A stretch of 5,440 nt of DNA from Rubritepida sp. (GTDB lineage Bacteria; Pseudomonadota; Alphaproteobacteria; Acetobacterales; Acetobacteraceae). Under the pieces are notes generated by a model. The model saw only the letters and a program-made list of their open reading frames with translations, did no database searches and had not been told where the DNA came from. The position numbers and the translations under genes were made by a program. The stretch's first letter is position 1. Every line of letters starts with the position of its first letter. Positions 1 through 5,261 of this stretch are shown piece by piece. The stretch is from positions 1-5,440 of the forward strand of contig JAQGHZ010000159.1 in NCBI GenBank assembly GCA_028291485.1, given 5' to 3'.

Positions 1-2
1 GC

Positions 3-1337
3 CTCGTCGGCGCCACCGCCCGCCACCTGCTGGCGCTGGCCAACGAAGTGCTCGACCTCGCGGCCATGGAGGCGCGCAGCCTGACGCTGAGCGTCGCGCC
101 CACGCCCGCCACCGCTATCTTCGAGGACGCGCTGGCCATGGTGCAGCCGCTCGCCGAGGGCAAGGAGGTCCGTCTCAGCTTCATGGCCGAGGGGCTGCCG
201 GCGCGCATCGAGGCGGACGCGACGCGGCTTCGGCAGATGGTGCTGAACCTGCTCGCCAATGCGGTGAAGTTCACGCCGCACGGCAGCACCGTCCGGCTGG
301 ACGCGACGGTGCATTCCAGCCCGGCCTTGCTGCGCTTCGAGATCGTCGACCAAGGGGCGGGTGTGCCGGAAAGCGAGCGCGACCGCCTCTTCACCGACTT
401 CACGCGCCTCGCCCCGTCCGAGACGGAGGGCACCGGGCTCGGCCTCTCCATCACCGCGCGCCTCGCCGCGCTGATGGGCGGGCGGATCGGCTGCACCGAC
501 GCGCGCGGCGGCGCGGGCGCCTGCTTCTGGGTCGAGCTGCCGCTGATCCTCGCCGCCGAGGAGAATGGAGCCGCAGAGGAGCGAGCCGGCGAGGAACCGG
601 CCGGGGCGGAGACGCCGGGCTTCGCGCCCCTCGATCCCATCGGGCCCGAGCGACGGCTGCGCCTGCTCGCGGTGGACGACGTGGCGGCGAACCTCTCTGT
701 CCTGCGTGCGCTGCTGGCGACCACGGGCTTCGAGCTGGAGACCGTCACCGAGGGCGCGGCCGCACTGGAGGTCGTGGCCGTGGCCGCGCGCGAAGGCCGG
801 CCCTTCGATGTCGTGCTGATGGACGTGATGATGCCGGGCATGGACGGGATCGAGGTCACGCGGCGGCTGCGGGCCATGCCGGGCGCGGCGGGCCGCGTGC
901 CGGTCGTCGCCATCACGGCCAGCGCCTTCCCCGAGGATGTGGCGGCCTGCCGCGCCGCGGGCATGGTCGCCCATCTGAGCAAGCCGGTGGAGCGGGCGCA
1001 GCTCCTGCGGGTCCTGGCCGGGCTGGTCTCCCCTGCGCCGGCGGAGGGCGCCGTGCCGGATGACCTGGGCGCGTTCCGGCCGCTTTTCCTGGCCGAGCTG
1101 CGGAAGCGGCTGGATCAGCTGGAGGCCGCCGGGCCGGAGAAGCGCGCCCTGCTGGAGGCGGTGCACGCGATCGCCGGGACGGTCGGGCATCTGGGCGAGC
1201 CGGAGCTGGTCGCGGCGGCGCGCGGCGTGCTGAAGGCGCTGCGGGACGAGGATCCCGGGGTGCCGGAGTTGGTGCGCGAGTTGCTGGCGGAGCTGCGGCG
1301 GGCGTTTCCGCGATTCGCGGTGGAGGCGGCGGCTTAG
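3..1337 (+). CDS. Hybrid sensor histidine kinase/response regulator with C-terminal Hpt-like domain (5' end outside window)
   Basis: Partial gene: the frame is open from base 3 and its start lies upstream. The first visible residues (LLALANEVLDLAAMEA, about 24-71) match the end of the HisKA dimerisation helix; the phosphorylated His of the H-box would lie before the window. Numbering from the Val codon at 48, the HATPase domain follows with the N box (N67-LLAN71), the G1 box DQGAGVP (D101) and the G2 box GTGLGLS (from G128). An acidic/Ala-rich linker (about 168-200) leads to a receiver domain at about 204-326, with the acidic pair D210/D211, phospho-acceptor D259 in LMDVMMPGMDG, T290 and K312. 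A C-terminal helical segment (about 340-423) carries H373 in HAIAGTVGHLG, like an Hpt domain. The expected role is ATP-dependent autophosphorylation followed by a His-Asp-His phosphorelay to a separate regulator. Sensor domains and signal are unknown. The ATPase and receiver assignments are firm; the Hpt call is moderate. Confidence 0.93.
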   Translation, partial: LVGATARHLLALANEVLDLAAMEARSLTLSVAPTPATAIFEDALAMVQPLAEGKEVRLSFMAEGLPARIEADATRLRQMVLNLLANAVKFTPHGSTVRLDATVHSSPALLRFEIVDQGAGVPESERDRLFTDFTRLAPSETEGTGLGLSITARLAALMGGRIGCTDARGGAGACFWVELPLILAAEENGAAEERAGEEPAGAETPGFAPLDPIGPERRLRLLAVDDVAANLSVLRALLATTGFELETVTEGAAALEVVAVAAREGRPFDVVLMDVMMPGMDGIEVTRRLRAMPGAAGRVPVVAITASAFPEDVAACRAAGMVAHLSKPVERAQLLRVLAGLVSPAPAEGAVPDDLGAFRPLFLAELRKRLDQLEAAGPEKRALLEAVHAIAGTVGHLGEPELVAAARGVLKALRDEDPGVPELVRELLAELRRAFPRFAVEAAA

Positions 1338-1376
1338 TCGCGCATCGTGGGATGCACCTTCGATCCGTTGACGGGT

Positions 1377-1395
1377 CCAGGGCCTAAAGCCCTGG
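1377..1395. repeat. Perfect 7-bp hairpin, first half of a paired hairpin element
   Basis: The arms ccagggc (1377-1383) and gccctgg (1389-1395) are perfect reverse complements around a 5-base loop, ctaaa. The hairpin lies 39 bases after the kinase stop codon and 4 bases before a second, longer hairpin. It sits between convergent genes, so it may help end transcription from the left. There is no following T-run, so a classical intrinsic terminator is not shown. Paired GC-rich hairpins of this look are common between genes in GC-rich alphaproteobacteria; I infer a REP-like element. Confidence 0.5.
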
Positions 1396-1399
1396 CGGG

Positions 1400-1420
1400 G
1401 AGAGGGGCGGAGCCCCTCTC
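1400..1420. terminator. Perfect 9-bp GC-rich hairpin between convergent genes; candidate bidirectional terminator or REP-like element
   Basis: The arms gagaggggc (1400-1408) and gcccctctc (1412-1420) pair perfectly around a 3-base loop, gga. This is the strongest stem-loop in the window. It lies 62 bases after the plus-strand kinase stop and 71 bases beyond the minus-strand thioesterase stop, where a shared terminator would be expected. Neither side has a T-run, so termination would be of the weak, U-poor type, or the stem may only stabilise mRNA ends. With the neighbouring 1377-1395 hairpin it may be one copy of a dispersed intergenic repeat. Confidence 0.45.
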
Positions 1421-1491
1421 AATCCGGCTTGATGTCATTCTCCCGGATCACGCGCTCCCGCACCTCCGGCTGCCCGGCGCCGGAACAGGCC

Positions 1492-1926
1492 TCAAGCGGG
1501 CTTCGCGCCGTCCCGCTCGATCATCAGCCGCCGCGCCTCGGGCGGGATGGGCGTGCTGGCGCCGTCCTGCACGCAGACCAGCAGCGCCTTACACTCGAAA
1601 CAGAGTCCGTTCTTCCAGACGGCATAGTCGTGCGTGAAGCTGGTGTTGCGCAGGCCGGGCACGCGCAGCGTCAGCAGCACCTCATCCTCGAAGCCCAGCG
1701 CGCGGATGTAGCGCGCCTCCAGTTTCGCCACGACCGGCCCGGGCTGGTCGGCCCGCAGCACCTGGCCGAGCGAGCGCCAGTGGTCCACGCGCAGGTCCTC
1801 GAACATCACGAAATAGGCCGCGTGGTTCACATGGCCGTAGAGGTCGCATTCGGCCCAGCGGATGCGATGGCGCACGGCCACGCTCCACTCGCCCTCGACG
1901 CCGAATTCCTCCGCCAGCGATGCCAT
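1492..1926 (-). CDS. Acyl-CoA thioesterase, 4HBT hotdog family (YbgC/FcbC-like)
   Basis: The protein has 144 residues, a normal length for a single hotdog domain. The signature is WAECDLYGHVNHAAYF at residues 24-39. It matches the D-x-x-GHVNN-x-x-Y motif of 4-hydroxybenzoyl-CoA-thioesterase-like enzymes, with D28 in the catalytic Asp position and the GHVN turn at 31-34. The helix with E43 in MFEDLRVDHW follows, then the strands KLEARYIRAL and VLLTLRVPGLR. The family hydrolyses acyl-CoA thioesters in the cytoplasm and works as dimers or tetramers; the substrate cannot be told here. I chose the ATG at 1926 because AGGAG (complement of 1933-1937) precedes it by 6 bases. An in-frame ATG at 1944 would add only MGQEQD and overlaps less well with a ribosome binding site. 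The frame stays open further upstream, but that part is antisense to the next gene. The gene is divergent from the Bug gene at 2011 and convergent with the kinase. Confidence 0.88.
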   Translation of the reverse strand: MASLAEEFGVEGEWSVAVRHRIRWAECDLYGHVNHAAYFVMFEDLRVDHWRSLGQVLRADQPGPVVAKLEARYIRALGFEDEVLLTLRVPGLRNTSFTHDYAVWKNGLCFECKALLVCVQDGASTPIPPEARRLMIERDGAKPA

Positions 1927-2010
1927 ATCCTGCTCCTGTCCCATGCCGCGCAGGCTGGACGGAATCCCCTCTGGCATCCACCCTGCCGGCTGTATCGAGA
2001 GAGAAACGAC
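1927..2010. promoter_or_regulatory. Divergent control region between thioesterase and first Bug gene
   Basis: These 84 bases separate two divergent start codons and must hold or overlap both promoters if each gene has its own. The thioesterase ribosome binding site (complement of 1933-1937, AGGAG) is clear. The plus-strand gene has only a purine run, gagagag, at 1997-2003, seven bases before its ATG. I see no convincing -35/-10 pair or palindrome. The region is called from gene layout, not from motifs. Confidence 0.4.
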
Positions 2011-2970
2011 ATGCCGCGCCGCAGGGCATTCCTGCTGGCGGGAGGCGCACTGGCGGCACCGGGCGTGGCCCGGGCCGCCTGGCCCCTGGACCGCCCCATC
2101 GAAATCATCGTCCCCGCGGCGGCTGCCAGCCCGCCCGACCTGCTGGCGCGCGTCGTGGCGCACCACCTCCCGCGGCAGATGCCCGGCATCCGCTGCGTCC
2201 CGGTGAACCGGCCGGGCGCGGGCGGGCAGATCGGCTTCGAGGTGCTCTTCAACGCAGCACCCGACGGCTACACGCTCGGCATGGTCACCGGCGCGGCGCT
2301 GCACGCCATCGCGATCGAGCGGCGGCCGCGCTACGACCCGGAGGCCTTCACCTTCCTGGCCAATGTGGTGGACGATCCCGGCGGCTTCTGGGTGAAGCCC
2401 GATAGCCCGTGGACCAGCCTGGCCGACCTCCAGATGGCGGCGCGCGGCGCCCCGGGCGAGATCGGCGTCGGCACCACGGGCATCGGCAGCGACGACCACC
2501 TGCTCATGCTGCAATTCGAGGCGGCCGCGGAGATCACGCTGCTGCACGTGCCCTATGCCTCGACGGGGCCGATCCAGCGCGACCTGCTGGTGGGCACCCT
2601 GCCGCTCGGCGCCTTCAACGCCAGCGAGGCGCTCCCGCTGCTGCGCAGCCGGCGCATCCGCGGCCTAGCCCAGGCCGGGCCGGAGCGCTGGCCCGCGACC
2701 CACACCGTGCCCACCTTCCGCGAGAGCGGCTTCGACGTGCTGGGCGGCGCGGCGCGCGGGGTAGCGGCGCCGCCGGGGCTTCCGGCCGAGCTCACGCTGC
2801 AGTTCGAACTCGCGCTGAAGGACATGCTGGCCGATCCCGACTTCCTCCACGAGGCCGAGACGCAGATGCTCCCGCTGCGGCCGCTGGTCGGCCTGGCCTA
2901 CCGGCGGAAGATGGCGGCCGACTACACCGGGCTGCTTGCCCTGTGGCGGAGGCAGCCCTGGCGGGACTGA
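2011..2970 (+). CDS. Bug/TctC-family periplasmic solute-binding protein (first of a tandem pair)
   Basis: The protein has 319 residues, typical of the Bug/TctC family, which binds small carboxylates and related ligands in the periplasm. The N-terminus has a Tat-like signal (R4-R5-A-F-L-L, then a short Ala/Gly-rich core) with likely cleavage after ARA at 20-22. Family landmarks are NRPGAGGQIG (66-75), APDGYTLG (83-90) and GTTGIGSDDH (154-163). The first ligand loop, usually (F/Y)PAGG after strand 1, reads VPAAAASPPD (34-43), so the usual Gly-Gly is missing. About half of the first 147 mature positions are identical to the next gene, without gaps, and both proteins end in a PWR motif. The ATG at 2011 starts the signal peptide and follows a purine run, gagagag. 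The frame is open further upstream, but that part is antisense to the thioesterase. No TctA/TctB genes are visible, so the partner transporter or sensor and the ligand are unknown. Confidence 0.9.
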   Translation: MPRRRAFLLAGGALAAPGVARAAWPLDRPIEIIVPAAAASPPDLLARVVAHHLPRQMPGIRCVPVNRPGAGGQIGFEVLFNAAPDGYTLGMVTGAALHAIAIERRPRYDPEAFTFLANVVDDPGGFWVKPDSPWTSLADLQMAARGAPGEIGVGTTGIGSDDHLLMLQFEAAAEITLLHVPYASTGPIQRDLLVGTLPLGAFNASEALPLLRSRRIRGLAQAGPERWPATHTVPTFRESGFDVLGGAARGVAAPPGLPAELTLQFELALKDMLADPDFLHEAETQMLPLRPLVGLAYRRKMAADYTGLLALWRRQPWRD

Positions 2971-2990
2971 GTAGATTGCCCTTGCGTCAT

Positions 2991-3004
2991 ATGGTCCGGA
3001 CCAT
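2991..3004. promoter_or_regulatory. Perfect 14-base palindrome, candidate operator for the second Bug gene
   Basis: The sequence atggtccggaccat equals its own reverse complement. It lies 20 bases after the stop of the first Bug gene and 31 bases before the ATG of the second. TGGT-N4-ACCA symmetry resembles half-sites bound by GntR-type (FadR-subfamily) repressors, which often control carboxylate uptake and catabolism genes. That regulator class is an inference; no regulator gene is in the window. The position would suit a repressor acting on a promoter in the 64-base gap. I see no convincing -35/-10 pair around it. Confidence 0.5.
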
Positions 3005-3023
3005 CCAGGCTCCCTGAAAATCC

Positions 3024-3029
3024 AGGAGG
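3024..3029 (+). promoter_or_regulatory. Strong ribosome binding site AGGAGG for the second Bug gene
   Basis: A full AGGAGG lies 5 bases before the ATG at 3035. It is the strongest Shine-Dalgarno in the window and fixes the start. The first Bug gene has only a weak purine run, so the second protein is probably translated more efficiently. Confidence 0.85.
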
Positions 3030-3034
3030 AATTC

Positions 3035-4012
3035 ATGTCCGGTCGTCGCCAGATCCTGGCCGGGAGCGCCGCCGCGCTCGCGGCCCCGCGCCTTGCCGAT
3101 GCCCAGCCCGCCGGCTGGCCGAACGAGCGCCCCGTCGAGGTCATCATCCCCTTCCCCGCCGGCGGCGGCGTGGACGTGATGGCGCGCCTCGTGATGCCCC
3201 TGGTGGCGGCGCAGATCCCGGGGATGCGGCACGTCGTCACCAACCGCATCGGCGCGGCCGGGCAGATCGGGCTGGAGGCGATCTTCAACGCCGCACCCGA
3301 CGGCTACACGCTCGGCGCCACCACCCTGCCCGCGCACAACGCCATCCCGATGGAGCGGCCGGCGCGGTTCAAGGCGATGGACTTCACCTTCCTCGCGAAC
3401 ATCGTGGGCGACGCGAACTGCTTCTACGTCCGCGCCGACAGCCCCTTCCGCAACGTGGCCGACCTCGTGGCCGCGGCGCGGGCGCGGCCGGGCCAGCTCA
3501 CCTACGGCACGACGGGCGTGGGCTCGGACGACCATCTCTTCATGCTGAACTTCGAGCAGACCGCGAACGTGCCGCCGATGGTCCACGTCCCCTTCCCCGG
3601 CGCGGCGCCGCTGATCCCGCAGTTGCTCGGCGGGCACATGGACTTCGCGGCGATCAATGTGGGCGATGCGCTCGCAATGAAGCGCGAAGGGCGGCTGCGC
3701 ATCCTGGCCCAGGCCGCCGAGACGCGCTGGGAGGAGGCGGCGGACGTGCCGACCTTCCGCGAGGAGGGCATCGACATCCTGAACGGCGCGGAGCGCGGCA
3801 TGATCGGCCCGCCAGGCCTGCCGGACGCGGTCACGGCGCGGCTGACGGCGGCGTTTGCGGTGGCGCTGCGCGACAGCGATTTCCTGCGCGAGGCGAAGCG
3901 GCAGTTCATGCCGTTGCACATCCTGGTCGGCGCGGACTACCGGGCGATGGCGCAGCGGACGGAGGAGCAGCTCCAGGTGCTGTGGCAGCGCAGGCCGTGG
4001 CGGGAGCGGTAG
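3035..4012 (+). CDS. Bug/TctC-family periplasmic solute-binding protein (second of a tandem pair)
   Basis: The protein has 325 residues, typical family length. The N-terminus is Tat-like (R4-R5-Q-I-L-A, then an Ala-rich core) with probable cleavage after ADA at 21-23, before QPAG. The mature part keeps the usual first ligand loop, PFPAGGGVD (39-47). It also has NRIGAAGQIG (70-79), APDGYTLG (87-94) and the second loop GTTGVGSDDH (158-167). The family folds as two alpha/beta lobes closing on a small, usually carboxylated, ligand; partners are TctA/TctB-type membrane proteins or sensor kinases, and none is adjacent here. The ATG is set by AGGAGG five bases upstream. It follows its paralogue by 64 bases, with a palindromic operator candidate in the gap, so it may be transcribed separately or as the regulated second gene of a pair. 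The ligand cannot be predicted. Confidence 0.93.
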   Translation: MSGRRQILAGSAAALAAPRLADAQPAGWPNERPVEVIIPFPAGGGVDVMARLVMPLVAAQIPGMRHVVTNRIGAAGQIGLEAIFNAAPDGYTLGATTLPAHNAIPMERPARFKAMDFTFLANIVGDANCFYVRADSPFRNVADLVAAARARPGQLTYGTTGVGSDDHLFMLNFEQTANVPPMVHVPFPGAAPLIPQLLGGHMDFAAINVGDALAMKREGRLRILAQAAETRWEEAADVPTFREEGIDILNGAERGMIGPPGLPDAVTARLTAAFAVALRDSDFLREAKRQFMPLHILVGADYRAMAQRTEEQLQVLWQRRPWRER

Positions 4013-4018
4013 GGGAAG

Positions 4019-4045
4019 GCCGAGAGGGAGATTCACCGCCTCGGC
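4019..4045. terminator. Weak hairpin just after the second Bug gene
   Basis: The arms gccgag (4019-4024) and ctcggc (4040-4045) pair perfectly across a 15-base loop, starting 7 bases after the stop codon. There is no T-run. The position between convergent genes suits a transcription end, but a six-base GC-rich stem may arise by chance in this sequence. Confidence 0.2.
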
Positions 4046-4081
4046 GTCCCGTACGGCGCTGCGGCTACGCTCGGCCGGCAG

Positions 4082-4096
4082 GATCAGGGGCTGATC
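4082..4096. terminator. Short hairpin downstream of the minus-strand hypothetical gene
   Basis: The arms gatcag (4082-4087) and ctgatc (4091-4096) pair perfectly around a ggg loop. On the minus strand the hairpin starts 22 bases after the stop at 4119-4121. No T-run follows. It is a possible weak terminator for the minus-strand gene, which converges with the second Bug gene. Confidence 0.25.
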
Positions 4097-4118
4097 AAGG
4101 CCTGTTCCCGGATCGCCC

Positions 4119-5111
4119 CTAAACCCCCCGATACAGCCCCTTCAGCTGCAGCCTTCGCAGCATGTTCCGGCACAGCGCGTCCACCTCCCGCCGGTCCGTG
4201 AACTGCGGATGCACGCTCGCCCAGGCCGCCGCCAGCCGCCGCCAGAAGATGCCGAGGTCCAGCAGCCGGTCCCGCACCTCCGCCTGCGCCGTGGCGAGGC
4301 GGGTCGCCGCCTCCAGCGTCGCCTCGCCGTCCAGCATGGCGACCGCCGCGAAACGCAGGTTCTCCGCCGTCTCCCGCGGGGTCGAGGCCAGCGGGTCGAT
4401 CCGGCGCAGCGCATGGGCCAGCAGGTCGCCCGACCAGCCGGCGTCGCGCACCAGCACGCGGGTCGTGGCCGTGACCATGCGTTCCATGCCCTGGTAGTCG
4501 GGCTGGGCGGCATGGGCGGCCAGCACCTCGGCATGGGCGTGGGCCAGCCGCTGCAGCCCCTTGGCGAGGCCTGCCATGCGCTCGAGCCCGAAACCGCCCT
4601 CGCTGATGCAGCGCGCGGCCGCGACTTCGAACATGTTCACCCCCGGCGGCGTGCGGCGCAGCGCGTTGAGGAAGGCCCCGCCCGCCTCGCCGGCGCCCCG
4701 CTCCAGCGCGGCCACCAGCGCGGTGGTGGCGACATAGAGCTGGTGGTCCTCCGGCGGCGGCAGCGGCTCGCCGCGCAGCGTGGGCGGCACGGGATCGCCC
4801 GGGCTGACCGACTCCACCAGCCGCAGCGCCGAGGGCACGAGGCGCAACAATCGAAAGTCCCGGCTGCAGGGCGGGATGTCGAGCGCGGAATGCGCGTTCT
4901 CGATGTCGAGCACGAGGCGCAGCGCCTCGAAGCGGCGGACGAAGATGATCTCGCCCGAGATCCCGCGCTCGAAGGCCAGGCTGTCGTCGGAGAGCCAGGG
5001 GGCCGCGAAGTCGAAGGCCTCGGGCGGCCAAGCCTCGTCCGGCGCGACGCCCGGGAAGCTCACGGGGTCGAAGGCCCCAGGGTTCAAGATCTGGGCATCG
5101 GGAAGCGGCAC
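4119..5111 (-). CDS. Hypothetical protein of 330 residues, helix-rich, function not recognised
   Basis: I do not recognise this family. Reading from GTG at 5111, the N-terminal 45 residues are Pro/Asp-rich with aromatic residues (FDPVSFPGV, FDFAAPWL). A mixed segment follows at 50-100 (GEIIFVRRFEALRLVLDIEN, then RLLRLVPSALRLVE). From about 122 the protein is Ala/Leu/Arg-rich and should be mostly helical, with Trp at 226, 290 and 297 and a basic end (MLRRLQLKGLYRGV). There is no signal peptide or membrane segment, so it is probably cytoplasmic. A TAA lies four codons upstream in frame, so GTG 5111 is the first usable start; its ribosome binding site is poor (GGTAAG about 10 bases before). A TTG at codon 9 or GTG at codon 17 are alternatives. 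High third-position GC and natural amino-acid composition favour this frame over the overlapping minus-strand frame at 4084-5199, which is Arg/Gly/Pro-rich. It is divergent from the partial gene at 5262. Confidence 0.78.
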   Translation of the reverse strand: MPLPDAQILNPGAFDPVSFPGVAPDEAWPPEAFDFAAPWLSDDSLAFERGISGEIIFVRRFEALRLVLDIENAHSALDIPPCSRDFRLLRLVPSALRLVESVSPGDPVPPTLRGEPLPPPEDHQLYVATTALVAALERGAGEAGGAFLNALRRTPPGVNMFEVAAARCISEGGFGLERMAGLAKGLQRLAHAHAEVLAAHAAQPDYQGMERMVTATTRVLVRDAGWSGDLLAHALRRIDPLASTPRETAENLRFAAVAMLDGEATLEAATRLATAQAEVRDRLLDLGIFWRRLAAAWASVHPQFTDRREVDALCRNMLRRLQLKGLYRGV

Positions 5112-5167
5112 ACGCGCAGCTTACCGCAGTCATGGTTAACGAAAGGTGAGTCCAGAAGCTTGCATGC

Positions 5168-5194
5168 CGGCCCGCCCGTGCCCTATGCGGGCCG
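5168..5194. repeat. 8-bp perfect inverted repeat in divergent intergenic region
   Basis: The arms cggcccgc (5168-5175) and gcgggccg (5187-5194) are perfect reverse complements around an 11-base loop. The repeat lies 57 bases upstream of the hypothetical gene and 67 bases upstream of the partial gene at 5262. It could be an operator or an RNA stem in a leader, but the GC-rich arms make chance plausible. Confidence 0.3.
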
Positions 5195-5210
5195 CCCAAG
5201 GCAGCAACGA

Positions 5211-5238
5211 TTGCGCCCAGGATGGCGTCAACGATAAC
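5211..5238 (+). promoter_or_regulatory. Possible sigma70-like promoter for the partial gene at 5262
   Basis: A -35-like ttgcgc (5211-5216; TTG matches) and a -10-like gataac (5233-5238; four of six match TATAAT) are 16 bases apart. Transcription would start near 5245, leaving a leader of about 17 bases before the ATG at 5262. The match is weak and rests on position as much as sequence. Confidence 0.22.
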
Positions 5239-5261
5239 TGGCTGGAGATGTTGTATTCCTG

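Noticed and set aside
1429..2010. Upstream extension of the first Bug frame to 1429
   Set aside because: It runs antisense through the thioesterase gene and would put a signal peptide in the middle of a protein. The ATG at 2011 begins the signal peptide directly.
1927..2547. Upstream extension of the thioesterase frame to 2547
   Set aside because: The extension is antisense to the first Bug gene, has low-complexity Arg/Asp/Ala content and would place the hotdog domain after about 200 unrelated residues. The AGGAG six bases before ATG 1926 explains the start.
2987..4036. Long open frame on the minus strand opposite the second Bug gene
   Set aside because: The translation is Arg/His/Gly-rich with no family motif, while the plus strand has clear Bug signatures, a signal peptide and AGGAGG. 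It is a GC-driven shadow.
5157..5169. aagcttgcatgcc matches the HindIII-SphI end of a common cloning polylinker
   Set aside because: The match stops after 13 bases, and flanks on both sides do not continue into vector sequence, so I treat it as chance rather than vector contamination.
4084..5199. Alternative minus-strand frame overlapping the hypothetical gene, and an opposite plus-strand frame at 4209-5237
   Set aside because: Both are dominated by Arg, Gly, Pro and His in low-complexity runs. The 4119-5111 frame has balanced composition and third-position G/C bias.
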